A DNA stretch of 19,238 nt from an uncultured Ruminococcus sp. (lineage in GTDB: Bacteria > Bacillota > Clostridia > Oscillospirales > Ruminococcaceae): assembly GCA_900543105.1 (NCBI GenBank), contig UQQA01000034.1, positions 1-19,238 of the forward strand, read 5' to 3'. The translations under genes were made by a program, and so were the position numbers. Below, piece by piece: positions 1 to 8,355 of the stretch. Position 1 is the stretch's first letter. Each line of letters opens with the position of its first letter. The notes beneath the pieces were generated by a model. It worked only from the letters and a program-made list of their open reading frames with translations, was not told the DNA's origin and did not search any database.

Positions 1-18
1 CGCCCTCTGGACACCTGA

Positions 19-36
19 CGAGCTGTGCTCAGCTCG
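19..36. repeat. Short perfect hairpin downstream of the MATE gene
   Basis: Seven bases (19-25) pair perfectly with 30-36 around a 4-nt loop (CGAGCTG, TGCT, CAGCTCG). It lies beyond the end of the minus-strand MATE gene at the window edge. No run of T follows on either strand, so it is not a convincing intrinsic terminator. It may be one arm of a longer dispersed or structured element that continues outside the window; that is inference. Confidence 0.4.
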
Positions 37-85
37 ACCAGCTGGTTGGCTTCGCTTTACACGTCAAATGTCAGCTCTGCAAATA

Positions 86-120
86 ATTCCGCATTCCGAA
101 TTCCGAATTCCGCATTAAGC
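86..120. repeat. Tandem array of a 7-bp unit (ATTCCGM)
   Basis: Five adjacent 7-bp units are visible: ATTCCGC (86-92), ATTCCGA (93-99), ATTCCGA (100-106), ATTCCGC (107-113) and a diverged ATTAAGC (114-120). Internal overlaps create GAATTC-type palindromes. The last unit supplies the TAA stop (115-117 on the minus strand) of the MATE gene, so the array begins exactly at the gene's end. Dispersed intergenic repeats at gene ends are common in clostridial genomes, but I cannot assign this one to a named family. Confidence 0.7.
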
Positions 121-1455
121 ATTGACTTTGTTTCTCCACTTGCCGAAATGGTAACGTGCAACGCTCATTGCCGCCGTGAGAAGCCATGTAAGGCAGGTCG
201 TTCCCCATACTGCCCATATTCCGACGGACGGGAACTGCAAAAGTATCATCGCGAAGCCAATTCTGCCGATGACCTCAACAAATCCGTTTATCATAGCGTA
301 TGTAACATCGCCTGCTCCGTTGAGAAGTCCTCTCGTTGTATGGATAAGTCCGAGCGGAATATAGAAGAACGCCGAAAGCATGAGTGCCTTTGAGCCAATG
401 TCGATAACGGCTTCCTCCGTGACGAAGATTCCAACGATATTTCTGCTGAAAATGAGGAACAGCACAAGCATTGCAAGCGCAAAAGCTATCATTATCTTCA
501 CGGTCTTATGGTAACCCCGTACCGTTCTGTCAACATAGCCTGCGCCCATATTCTGTCCTGCGAAGGTCGAAAGTGCCGCATTGAGCGATGCAAAAGGCTG
601 CTGAACGAGCTGTTCAACACGCATCGTTGCAGTATAAGCCGCCATAACGACCGAGCCGAAGCCGTTCGCAACTCGCTGTAAGAATATCATCGAAACGGAT
701 ATCATCGAGTTCTGGAGTGCTATCGGAACGCCAGTCTTTATGCACTTTGAGAAGTAAATTCCGCGAAGCTTCATTTCGTCCGAAGTCAGTTTGAAATACT
801 TTACCTTTACAAAAGCAAAGACCATACAGCCGACCGCCGAAACTGCCTGCGCAATGACCGTCGCAAGTGCCGCACCGTTTACGCCCATTTTGAATACTAT
901 AACGAACACAAGGTCAAGCACAACGTTTATAACGCTCGCAACGATGAGAAAAACGAGCGGCGTTTTGCTGTCGCCGAGTGAACGCATAACGGCATTTATC
1001 CAGTTGTAAAGCGATACAGCGACAGTTCCGATGCAGGCTATCTGCATATATCCGTGCGCCGCAGAATAGATCTCATCGGGTGTGTTCATCAGCTTTAACA
1101 GCGGACCCGAGAGCAGGAACGCAACAACGCTTATAACCGCGCCGAATATCAGCGCCGCATAAGCTGAGTTGACAATGTAGCGCTTCACGTCTTCTTCACG
1201 CGCTGCACCGAAGCACTGCGCAATAAGTATTCCCGAACCGACCGAAAGACCGATGCAGAATGTATAGAAAAAATATGTGAGCGAACCCGTTGCGCCGACC
1301 GAAGCCAGCGCGTCATAGCCGAGATATCGTCCGACAATGACCGAATCCACGACATTGTAAAGCTGCTGAAAAAGGTTTCCCATGAGCAGCGGAAGTGTGA
1401 ACCGAAGTATATGCGAAAGCTCGTTTCCCTCGGTCATATTTTTTTCGTAAGCCAT
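115..1455 (-). CDS. MATE family multidrug/toxin exporter (first of two)
   Basis: This 446-residue protein is an integral membrane antiporter of the MATE family, expected to expel organic cations or drugs using a Na+ or H+ gradient. Length and pattern fit 12 helices. Diagnostic words are FQQLYNVVDSVIVGRYLG near residues 28-45 and SLGDSKTPLVFLIVASV near 160, both typical of the clostridial DinF/NorM-like branch. The start is supported by AAGGAC (1465-1470) 8 nt upstream. That site lies within the last codons of the upstream glycosidase gene, whose stop is only 5 nt before this ATG, so the pair should be co-transcribed and probably translationally coupled. The substrate cannot be read from sequence. 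Pairing with a glycosidase is unusual and may mean export of a released aglycone, or nothing functional. The stop codon lies in a 7-bp tandem repeat. Confidence 0.9.
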   Translation of the reverse strand: MAYEKNMTEGNELSHILRFTLPLLMGNLFQQLYNVVDSVIVGRYLGYDALASVGATGSLTYFFYTFCIGLSVGSGILIAQCFGAAREEDVKRYIVNSAYAALIFGAVISVVAFLLSGPLLKLMNTPDEIYSAAHGYMQIACIGTVAVSLYNWINAVMRSLGDSKTPLVFLIVASVINVVLDLVFVIVFKMGVNGAALATVIAQAVSAVGCMVFAFVKVKYFKLTSDEMKLRGIYFSKCIKTGVPIALQNSMISVSMIFLQRVANGFGSVVMAAYTATMRVEQLVQQPFASLNAALSTFAGQNMGAGYVDRTVRGYHKTVKIMIAFALAMLVLFLIFSRNIVGIFVTEEAVIDIGSKALMLSAFFYIPLGLIHTTRGLLNGAGDVTYAMINGFVEVIGRIGFAMILLQFPSVGIWAVWGTTCLTWLLTAAMSVARYHFGKWRNKVNA

Positions 1456-1460
1456 AGTTT

Positions 1461-4157
1461 TTAGTCCTTAAAAATTTTATCTAACTCGCCGAGCGAAACC
1501 TCTGCAGTCGGAGCGAATTTGTCCGAACCAACATATTCCGCAAGGCTCCTGTAAAGCTGACGGCATGAAACGCTGTCTGTCTTTTTGTCGAGCCGAGCCG
1601 TGCAGACGAGAAGCCTTCCGCCGCCCGTTTTCACCTCGAATATCGTTCCGAGCGAATGGTTGCGGTCATTCGTATCAATGGTTCTCACTGTCGGCTCTAT
1701 TGGAAGTCCGTCCAGTATCGCCGTGCGTGAACCCTCAACAGCGTCATACCACTGCGCGGTCGAGTAAATTTCACTCGGGAAGCCGTTCAGCATAGCGTTG
1801 TCCTTGTCTATGAGCAGGCCGAGCGTTCCCACGGGGCTTGGCTTTTTCATCGAAACGGAAATGCTGTTGAACATATGATAGTTCCAGAAATCCGTGCAGT
1901 ATGTTCCCTCTATCGACTTGTTTTCGGGGAGCTTGTCAGGCATAAACAGCACATTTTCGCCGTTTGCGAGCCTTGCTTTCGCCTTTTCCCAATCGTTTTC
2001 GGCACAGCTCGGAGCTTCGCTCACCTCGGGGAATATCCACAAGTCATAGCCGTTCTTTATGCCGCCCGTTTCAAGCGTAAGACGAGCCTTTGCAGCCTTT
2101 TCAAGCTTTGGCATCGCAAGCTTCACCGTTCCGAGCGTGAAAACGCCGCTTTTGAAGCTGCCCTTTGCGCAAAGCTCATATTCGGTGACATCGCCGTTCG
2201 CTTCAAGCGTTATCTTCACAACAGGGTCAACGTCAGCCTTTTCGGCATAGTTATAGAGCATTACAGGCATATCCGCTTCTTCGCCGCAGCTCCATACGAA
2301 CTTTGGCAAGCAGCCGAGAATTACCCTGTCCGAGCAGAAACCTCTCCACTCCTCGGGCGAAATAACGCCCTTGCTCTCCATAAAGCTGTTCAATATTCCG
2401 ATCAGCGCAGTTCCCTGCCCCGTGAAATCCTGCAAGTCGAGAAGCTGGAATCCCGAAAGCTCGTCCGAACGCAGAGCGGTTTCAATTTCGTTTTTGTAAC
2501 ATTCAGCCGCAAAGCGTCCCGAAGCCTTGAAATAGCTGTCGGCAAGGTGTGAAAGACCTGCTTTTTCCAAGCGTTCACGGAAAATTTCAAGGTTGTACGG
2601 CTTCAGAACTCCCGTGTATTTCTCTATTTCGTTGTAGTCGGGATACATAAAATACTGTCCGACTTCGTGCGAAATTACGGGAATCTCGGGGATAAATTCG
2701 CTGCCGCCCTCACCGAGCGAAACAGTTTTTACTCCCGTTCCGTACTGGATTTCGATAGTACCACCCTTTGTTTCGCCGTCCGAAACAACATTCGGTGCAA
2801 TTATTTCATCGTAATTGTAATTTGAATTCGGTGCAGCCGTCTGAATGTGTCCGAGCGGCGCATCGCACATCGCATAAGAACCTCTGAAAAGTCGGTCACG
2901 TGAGAAACGAACACCGACAAAAAGGTCATCGCCCTCAACAACGCACGGAATGAACTGGAAGTTGTTTGACCCCTGCGTGTAGAGATGTCTGCTGTCGTGC
3001 GCTTTGTAGCCGAGCAGGATCTCATTCAGACGCTCCTTGCTGCCCCAAAGCTCATTTCCGAGCGAAAGTGCAAAGAATGACGGGTGCGAACCGAACTCGT
3101 CCAGAATTCGGTAGCCCTCTTCGATAAGATAGCGCTGACCGTCGTTAAGCTCCTCCTCGACCGTGCCCCAGAACGGCAGCTCGGGTTCAAGGTAGATGCC
3201 AAGCTCATCAGCAGCCTCGAAAGCAGCCTCGGGCGGACAGCAGGTGTGGAAACGATAGTGGTTTATGCCGTGTTCCTTTGCTGTTTTCATCACTTTCAGC
3301 CACGATGCCTTGTCCATAGGCGCTGCGCCCGTCATCGGGAAGATCATTCCGTCATGTTTTCCTCGAAGAAACGCTCTTTCGCCGTTTATAAGAAGCTTTC
3401 TGCCTTTGGTTTCGTATTTTTTCAAGCCGAAAGTGACCGTCTGAACGTCCTCGCCGCAGGTCACTTTCAGCGTGTACAGATTATGCTCAAACTCATTCCA
3501 AGGCTTTGCGCCGTCAAGCTTATATTCAAACTCAAATTTGCCCTCTGCGGTGAAGATTTCCGCTTTGAAGCCCTCGACCTGAACGGTAACGTCAGCACAG
3601 GCGGTCATTTCGCCCTTTATCACAATGCTGCTCCCGTCAAGCTTCGGGAAAACGCGAATTTTATCCGCGCGGACTTTTTTCTCCGCCGAAATGAATATCT
3701 CGCCAAGGATTCCGAGCCAGTTCGTCTGCGTATCTGGCGAAGTCATATGTCCTCCGGGGACAGGATAGCCGATGTTGCTGACTTTTACCGTGATATCGTT
3801 TTCGCCGTCAGAAATAAGGTCGGTGATATTGTATCTGTGCGAAGTGCAAAGGCTGTTCTGTGTTCCTGCGGACTTGCCGTTTATGTAAACCTCGCTTATT
3901 CGTGTTCTTTCAAGTGTTAGGAAAAATTCCTCGTCATTCACGGGTTTGCGAAGTTTGATCTTCCTGCTGTAAACTGCGCTGCCCTCGAATTTATAAGGGT
4001 CGCCGAGATAGCCGTCCACACGTTCTTCGTTGAGCGGTGGAAGCCTCATCTGCGAAACCGTTGACGGGAGCGTTGTGCTGCCGGTTGAAATCTCTGTATT
4101 TTCGGCGTTTATGAGCTTATAGTCCCATTTTCCGCTTATATCAAATCTTTCTGTCAT
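1461..4157 (-). CDS. Glycoside hydrolase family 2-type enzyme
   Basis: The predicted 898-residue protein has the GH2 layout: an N-terminal jelly-roll sugar-binding domain (about 1-165), an Ig-like sandwich (about 165-250), a TIM barrel (about 255-560) and a long C-terminal accessory part. GH2 enzymes hydrolyse beta-galactosides, beta-mannosides, beta-glucuronides and related bonds with retention, using two glutamates. The acid/base is very likely Glu369 in SLGNELWG. The best nucleophile candidate is Glu498 in ISHEVGQY, which differs from the usual LacZ context. There is no signal peptide, so it should act in the cytoplasm on imported oligosaccharides. I chose the ATG at 4157 because GGAGGG sits just upstream; an in-frame ATG at 4178 has no such site. 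It is the first gene of an operon with a MATE exporter. Many relatives are labelled beta-galactosidase, but substrate specificity is not established. Confidence 0.88.
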   Translation of the reverse strand: MTERFDISGKWDYKLINAENTEISTGSTTLPSTVSQMRLPPLNEERVDGYLGDPYKFEGSAVYSRKIKLRKPVNDEEFFLTLERTRISEVYINGKSAGTQNSLCTSHRYNITDLISDGENDITVKVSNIGYPVPGGHMTSPDTQTNWLGILGEIFISAEKKVRADKIRVFPKLDGSSIVIKGEMTACADVTVQVEGFKAEIFTAEGKFEFEYKLDGAKPWNEFEHNLYTLKVTCGEDVQTVTFGLKKYETKGRKLLINGERAFLRGKHDGMIFPMTGAAPMDKASWLKVMKTAKEHGINHYRFHTCCPPEAAFEAADELGIYLEPELPFWGTVEEELNDGQRYLIEEGYRILDEFGSHPSFFALSLGNELWGSKERLNEILLGYKAHDSRHLYTQGSNNFQFIPCVVEGDDLFVGVRFSRDRLFRGSYAMCDAPLGHIQTAAPNSNYNYDEIIAPNVVSDGETKGGTIEIQYGTGVKTVSLGEGGSEFIPEIPVISHEVGQYFMYPDYNEIEKYTGVLKPYNLEIFRERLEKAGLSHLADSYFKASGRFAAECYKNEIETALRSDELSGFQLLDLQDFTGQGTALIGILNSFMESKGVISPEEWRGFCSDRVILGCLPKFVWSCGEEADMPVMLYNYAEKADVDPVVKITLEANGDVTEYELCAKGSFKSGVFTLGTVKLAMPKLEKAAKARLTLETGGIKNGYDLWIFPEVSEAPSCAENDWEKAKARLANGENVLFMPDKLPENKSIEGTYCTDFWNYHMFNSISVSMKKPSPVGTLGLLIDKDNAMLNGFPSEIYSTAQWYDAVEGSRTAILDGLPIEPTVRTIDTNDRNHSLGTIFEVKTGGGRLLVCTARLDKKTDSVSCRQLYRSLAEYVGSDKFAPTAEVSLGELDKIFKD

Positions 4158-4191
4158 ACATACCCTCCAGTAAAGCAATTATAGTTCTTTT

Positions 4192-4220
4192 ATTTTATCA
4201 TATTATTATTGCATTTTCAA
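4192..4220 (-). promoter_or_regulatory. Sigma-A promoter of the GH2-MATE operon
   Basis: On the minus strand, TTGAAA (4215-4220) is followed by a 17-nt spacer and TAAAAT (4192-4197). Transcription should begin near 4185, giving a leader of about 28 nt that includes the GGAGGG ribosome binding site. It lies between the rpoC terminator and the GH2 start, so the glycosidase operon is a separate transcription unit from rpoBC. I see no clear operator or catabolite-response element. Confidence 0.75.
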
Positions 4221-4232
4221 GAGATAACAATA

Positions 4233-4266
4233 AAAACCGCCGTATGAAATTTCACACGGCGGTTTT
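4233..4266 (-). terminator. Intrinsic terminator of the rpoBC operon
   Basis: A 34-nt inverted repeat starts 12 nt after the rpoC stop. The arms AAAACCGCCGTGTGAAA and TTTCATACGGCGGTTTT pair throughout with one G-U, so the real loop is in the AT-rich centre. On the minus strand the GC-rich stem is followed by TTTTTATTG, the expected U-tract. Confidence 0.93.
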
Positions 4267-4277
4267 GTCATTTCAGC

Positions 4278-7200
4278 TTAGAGATTCTGCGCTGTTGGTG
4301 CGCTGTGGTCTGTGAAGCCTTCATTTTTCATAATGGTTACGTTGTTATAGACAGCCATACCTGTACCTGCAGGGATAAGCTTACCGATAATAACGTTCTC
4401 CTTAAGTCCGAGGAGGTGGTCGGTCTTGCCCTTGATAGCTGCATCGGTGAGCGCTCTTGTTGTTTCCTGGAAGGAAGCAGCAGAGAGGAAGCTTTCGGAG
4501 TTGGAAGCAGCTTTCGTGATACCCTGAAGAACAGGGAAGAATGTTACGAAGCTGAGACCCTCTTCGCCTGCGTCCATACGCTTCTTGATGTCTTCGTTGA
4601 TCTCGGCAATTTCCTTTCTGTCAACGAGTGAGCCGGGGAGGAGATAGCTTGAACCGCTGTCATCGACCTTGACCTTCTGGAGCATCTGACGAACGATAAC
4701 TTCGATGTGCTTATCGTTGATATCAACACCCTGGAGACGGTAAACCTTCTGAACTTCTGTGATGATATAGTTCTGAACAGCCTGCTGACCGTTTACCGCA
4801 AGGATATCGCCGGGGTTGATCGAGCCTTCTGTAAGAGGCTGACCTGCAGTGACTGTATCGCCTGCGGAAACCTTGATCTTGTAGCCGTAAGGAACAGGAT
4901 AATACTCTTCCTCGCCCGTTTCATCGCTCTTGATGATAACGTTTCTGGTCTTTTTGATCTCTTCCATACGAACAGAACCTGCTGCCTTTGCGATGATAGC
5001 AGCGTTCTTAGGACGGCGGCTTTCAAAGAGTTCTTCGACACGGGGAAGACCCTGTGTGATATCTTCTGCGGAAGCGATACCACCCGTATGGAACGTTCTC
5101 ATTGTAAGCTGTGTACCCGGTTCACCGATAGACTGAGCAGCGATTACGCCGACAGCTTCGCCGACACGGACGATATTGTTGTTTGCAAGGTTTGCACCGT
5201 AGCACTTAGCACATACGCCGTTCTTAGCCTTACAGTTGAGGACGGAGCGGATAGTAACCTTTTCAACGCCGCTGTCAACGACCTTCTGTGCGTCAGCGTC
5301 GTTCATAAGTCTGTTGTGGCTCATAATGAGGTCGCCCGTTGCCGGATCGCGGAGATCTTCAAGCAGATATCTGCCGATAAGTCTTTCCTTGAGCGGTTCG
5401 ATCATTTCGTTGCCGTTCTTGATAGTGTAAACTTCGATACCCTCATCGGTTCCGCAGTCTTCTTCGTGAATGATGACTTCCTGCGAAACGTCAACAAGTC
5501 GTCTTGTGAGGTAACCCGAGTCAGCGGTACGGAGAGCCGTATCGGCAAGTCCCTTACGGGCACCACGGGAAGAAATGAAGTATTCGAGGATATTAAGACC
5601 TTCACGGTAGTTAGCACGAATAGGCATCTCGATAGTCGAACCCGAGGTGTTGGCGATAAGTCCACGCATACCTGCGAGCTGTCTGATCTGGTTGATAGAA
5701 CCACGGGCACCGGAGTCAGCCATCATATGAATAGGATTGTTCTCGATGTCATAGTGCTTCTTGATGCAGTTGGTGAGGTCATCGGTAGCCTGGTTCCAGA
5801 TGCTGATGAAGCGCTTGGACTTCTCGGCAGCCGAGATAAAGCCTCTCTTGTAAAGCTTGTTGATCTTCTCTACCTGAGCATCGGCATCGGCAACGATTTC
5901 CTTCTTCTCGGGAGGGATAAGAGCGTCGCAGACAGCAACGGTGAGAGCAGCCTTTGTGGAATATTTGTATCCGAGAGCCTTGATCTTGTCGAGAACTTCG
6001 GAAGTAACGGTCGTGCCGTGAATTCTTATGCAGCGTTCGATGATGTCGGAGAGCTGCTTCTTCTTAACGAGGAAGTCGATCTCGAGGTCGAACTGCTTGT
6101 CGGAATTCGTTCTGTCAACATAGCCGAGGTTCTGCGGAATGTTTTCGTTAAAGATAAGTCGACCTGCTGTACATTCGATAAGCTTGGAAACTGTCTTTCC
6201 GCCGACTTCCTTGGAAATACGAACCTTGATAGCAGCGTGAATGGAGATGATGTGAGCATCGTAAGCCATAAGAGCTTCGTTTACGTCACGGAATATCTTG
6301 CCCTCACCCGGTTCGCCTGCCTTTTTCATTGTGAGGTAGTAAGAACCGAGCACCATATCCTGCGACGGAACGGCAACAGGACGTCCGTCAGACGGCTTTA
6401 AGAGGTTGTTTGCAGCAAGCATAAGGAAACGTGCTTCTGCCTGAGCTTCTGCGGAAAGCGGGAGGTGGACAGCCATCTGGTCGCCGTCGAAGTCAGCGTT
6501 GAACGCCGTACATACGAGCGGATGAAGCTTGATAGCTCTGCCCTCTACGAGGATAGGTTCGAATGCCTGAATACCAAGTCTGTGAAGCGTTGGGGCACGG
6601 TTAAGGAAAACGGGATGATCCTTGATAACATTTTCAAGCGCATCCCAGACTTCGTTCTTGGAACGCTCTACCATTTTACGGGCAGACTTGATGTTTGTAA
6701 CTACCTTTGTATCTACAAGACGCTTCATAACGAAAGGCTTGAAGAGTTCGAGAGCCATTTCCTTAGGAAGACCGCACTGGTACATCTTAAGCTCAGGACC
6801 AACAACGATAACGGAACGTCCTGAGTAGTCAACACGCTTACCGAGGAGGTTCTGACGGAAACGTCCCTGCTTACCCTTAAGCATATCGGAAAGAGATTTG
6901 AGCGCACGGTTGTTGGGACCTGTAACGGGTCTGCCGTGTCTGCCGTTGTCGATAAGTGCATCAACAGCTTCCTGAAGCATTCTCTTTTCGTTTCTGATGA
7001 TGATATCGGGTGCTTCGAGTTCAAGCATCTTCTTAAGGCGGTTATTTCTGTTGATAACACGTCTGTAAAGGTCGTTGAGGTCGGAGGTTGCGTAACGTCC
7101 GCCGTCGAGCATTACCATAGGACGGATATCCGGTGGGATCACAGGGATAGCCTGCATTATCATCCAGGACGGCTTGTTGTTGGAAAGACGGAAGCTCTCG

Positions 7201-8180
7201 ATAATTTCAAGACGCTTTAAAAGCTTGATTTTCTTCTGACCTGCAGGGAGATCTTTAAGCTCTTCCTTAAGATCGTCGGAAGCCCATGTGAGGTTATCCT
7301 TCCAGTTAGCCTTGTCAACAAGATCGTCATAATCGCCGTTAGCGTTCTTTTCGCCGACATTCTCGAAGAAAAGGCGTTCGATATAGTGCGAACCTGTTTC
7401 AACTTCGATAACAGACTTATGTTCTTCTTCACGAAGACGGTTGTAAGCGAGAACCTCATCTGTATAGGTAAGGCGGTCAACAACTTCGCCAACTGTGAAA
7501 TCTTCGCTGTCAGCATTATCCTTGATAACGTAGTAACGTCTTGCAAGGAAGTCTGTGATCTGCTCTTCCGTAAGACCTGTTACAGCGGAAAATCTTTCGA
7601 TCTTCTGACGGATAAAGTTATCATATCTGTCTGGATCGTATTCTTCGAGGAGTTCGAGGATAGCTTCTGCGCCCATTTCAGCAACAAAATCGTCCTCATA
7701 CTTCTCGCGCATATCCATATATTCTTTTTCTGTGAGGAGCTGCTTTTTAACAAGCTCTGTGTTGCCGGGATCGACAACGATATACTTTGTGAAGTAAAGT
7801 ATCTCTTCAAGGCGCTTCTGGGAAACTTCGATGACCTGACCGATCCTGGACGGTGTGCCCTTGAAGTACCAGATATGGGAAACAGGAGCAGCAAGCTCGA
7901 TATGACCCATACGCTCACGTCTTACCTTAGCGCGTGTAACTTCAACGCCGCAGCGCTCGCAGACTTTGCCCTTGAAACGGATCTTCTTATACTTACCGCA
8001 GTGACATTCCCAGTCCTTTGTAGGTCCGAAAATTCTTTCGCAGAAAAGACCGTCGCGTTCAGGCTTCTGAGTTCTGTAGTTTATGGTTTCGGGTCTTTCA
8101 ACAACGCCGTGCGACCAGCTTCTGATCTGTTCGGGGGATGCAAGACCGATTTTAATTGATTCAAATGTGTTGAATTCCAA
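4278..8180 (-). CDS. rpoC: DNA-directed RNA polymerase subunit beta'
   Basis: This 1300-residue protein is the beta' subunit of RNA polymerase, which supplies the clamp and the catalytic magnesium site. The N-terminal zinc ribbon uses Cys59, Cys61, Cys74 and Cys77. The catalytic NADFDGDQ motif is at 561-568 (Asp563, Asp565, Asp567). The second zinc site uses Cys909, Cys983, Cys990 and Cys993. The C-terminal [14 protein letters not shown] segment is present, so the gene is complete. It is about 100 residues longer than Bacillus subtilis RpoC (about 1200), mainly from an insertion around residues 179-303 between MGAEAI and LKEELKDL in the clamp. The start is TTG: an in-frame TAG two codons upstream leaves only TTG or the preceding CTG, and AAGGAG (8190-8195) lies 9 nt before the TTG. 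It follows rpoB after a 175-bp structured spacer. Confidence 0.98.
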   Translation of the reverse strand: MEFNTFESIKIGLASPEQIRSWSHGVVERPETINYRTQKPERDGLFCERIFGPTKDWECHCGKYKKIRFKGKVCERCGVEVTRAKVRRERMGHIELAAPVSHIWYFKGTPSRIGQVIEVSQKRLEEILYFTKYIVVDPGNTELVKKQLLTEKEYMDMREKYEDDFVAEMGAEAILELLEEYDPDRYDNFIRQKIERFSAVTGLTEEQITDFLARRYYVIKDNADSEDFTVGEVVDRLTYTDEVLAYNRLREEEHKSVIEVETGSHYIERLFFENVGEKNANGDYDDLVDKANWKDNLTWASDDLKEELKDLPAGQKKIKLLKRLEIIESFRLSNNKPSWMIMQAIPVIPPDIRPMVMLDGGRYATSDLNDLYRRVINRNNRLKKMLELEAPDIIIRNEKRMLQEAVDALIDNGRHGRPVTGPNNRALKSLSDMLKGKQGRFRQNLLGKRVDYSGRSVIVVGPELKMYQCGLPKEMALELFKPFVMKRLVDTKVVTNIKSARKMVERSKNEVWDALENVIKDHPVFLNRAPTLHRLGIQAFEPILVEGRAIKLHPLVCTAFNADFDGDQMAVHLPLSAEAQAEARFLMLAANNLLKPSDGRPVAVPSQDMVLGSYYLTMKKAGEPGEGKIFRDVNEALMAYDAHIISIHAAIKVRISKEVGGKTVSKLIECTAGRLIFNENIPQNLGYVDRTNSDKQFDLEIDFLVKKKQLSDIIERCIRIHGTTVTSEVLDKIKALGYKYSTKAALTVAVCDALIPPEKKEIVADADAQVEKINKLYKRGFISAAEKSKRFISIWNQATDDLTNCIKKHYDIENNPIHMMADSGARGSINQIRQLAGMRGLIANTSGSTIEMPIRANYREGLNILEYFISSRGARKGLADTALRTADSGYLTRRLVDVSQEVIIHEEDCGTDEGIEVYTIKNGNEMIEPLKERLIGRYLLEDLRDPATGDLIMSHNRLMNDADAQKVVDSGVEKVTIRSVLNCKAKNGVCAKCYGANLANNNIVRVGEAVGVIAAQSIGEPGTQLTMRTFHTGGIASAEDITQGLPRVEELFESRRPKNAAIIAKAAGSVRMEEIKKTRNVIIKSDETGEEEYYPVPYGYKIKVSAGDTVTAGQPLTEGSINPGDILAVNGQQAVQNYIITEVQKVYRLQGVDINDKHIEVIVRQMLQKVKVDDSGSSYLLPGSLVDRKEIAEINEDIKKRMDAGEEGLSFVTFFPVLQGITKAASNSESFLSAASFQETTRALTDAAIKGKTDHLLGLKENVIIGKLIPAGTGMAVYNNVTIMKNEGFTDHSAPTAQNL

Positions 8181-8189
8181 CAGCTAACA

Positions 8190-8195
8190 CTCCTT
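8190..8195 (-). promoter_or_regulatory. Ribosome binding site of rpoC, fixing a TTG start
   Basis: AAGGAG on the minus strand precedes the TTG at 8180 by 9 nt. Because TAG lies in frame two codons upstream of the TTG, no upstream ATG or GTG can be used. The site therefore decides the unusual start codon. Confidence 0.75.
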
Positions 8196-8238
8196 TAAAC
8201 ATTATACTCTTAAAGGCTCGTAAACCGACTCCGCATTT

Positions 8239-8284
8239 TGCCCGAAGGCAGCGTATAACGTTCGCTTTCACGAACCTTATACGC
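8239..8284 (-). promoter_or_regulatory. Adjacent hairpins in the rpoB-rpoC spacer
   Basis: On the minus strand a long hairpin has two 14-nt arms (8271-8284 and 8251-8264) with a single G-G mismatch and a 6-nt loop. It is followed immediately by a second small hairpin, TGCC-TTCG-GGCA (8239-8250), capped by a stable C(UUCG)G tetraloop. No U-tract follows, so this is not a standard terminator. In the rpoBC messenger it could be an RNase processing site, a stability element or a partial attenuator setting the RpoB:RpoC ratio. The structure is visible; the role is inference. Confidence 0.6.
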
Positions 8285-8308
8285 CTTTTGTATGCAGTTT
8301 TTCGGCAT

Positions 8309-8344
8309 AAAACAGAATACGCAGAGAAAAACGCACTCTGTTTT
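8309..8344 (-). repeat. Inverted repeat just after the rpoB stop
   Basis: AAAACAGA (8309-8316) and TCTGTTTT (8337-8344) form an 8-bp stem with a 20-nt loop. An alternative internal pairing, CAGAG with CTCTG, is also possible. Together with the hairpins at 8239-8284 it makes most of the rpoB-rpoC spacer structured. It is AT-rich and lacks a proper U-tract, so I do not call it a terminator. Confidence 0.4.
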
Positions 8345-8355
8345 GTTTATTCGGG

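Noticed and set aside
86..120. CRISPR array
   Set aside because: The units are 7 bp and adjacent without spacers, and no cas genes are present.
4707..6401. A 564-codon open frame on the plus strand opposite rpoC, and other long antisense frames in rpoB and rpoC
   Set aside because: They mirror highly conserved RNA polymerase codons, have no ribosome binding sites and encode no recognisable domains. They are shadows of the real genes.
8201..8206. TATAAT on the minus strand just upstream of rpoC, as an internal rpoC promoter
   Set aside because: Initiation 7 nt downstream would fall inside the rpoC ribosome binding site, and no -35 box lies 15-18 nt upstream.
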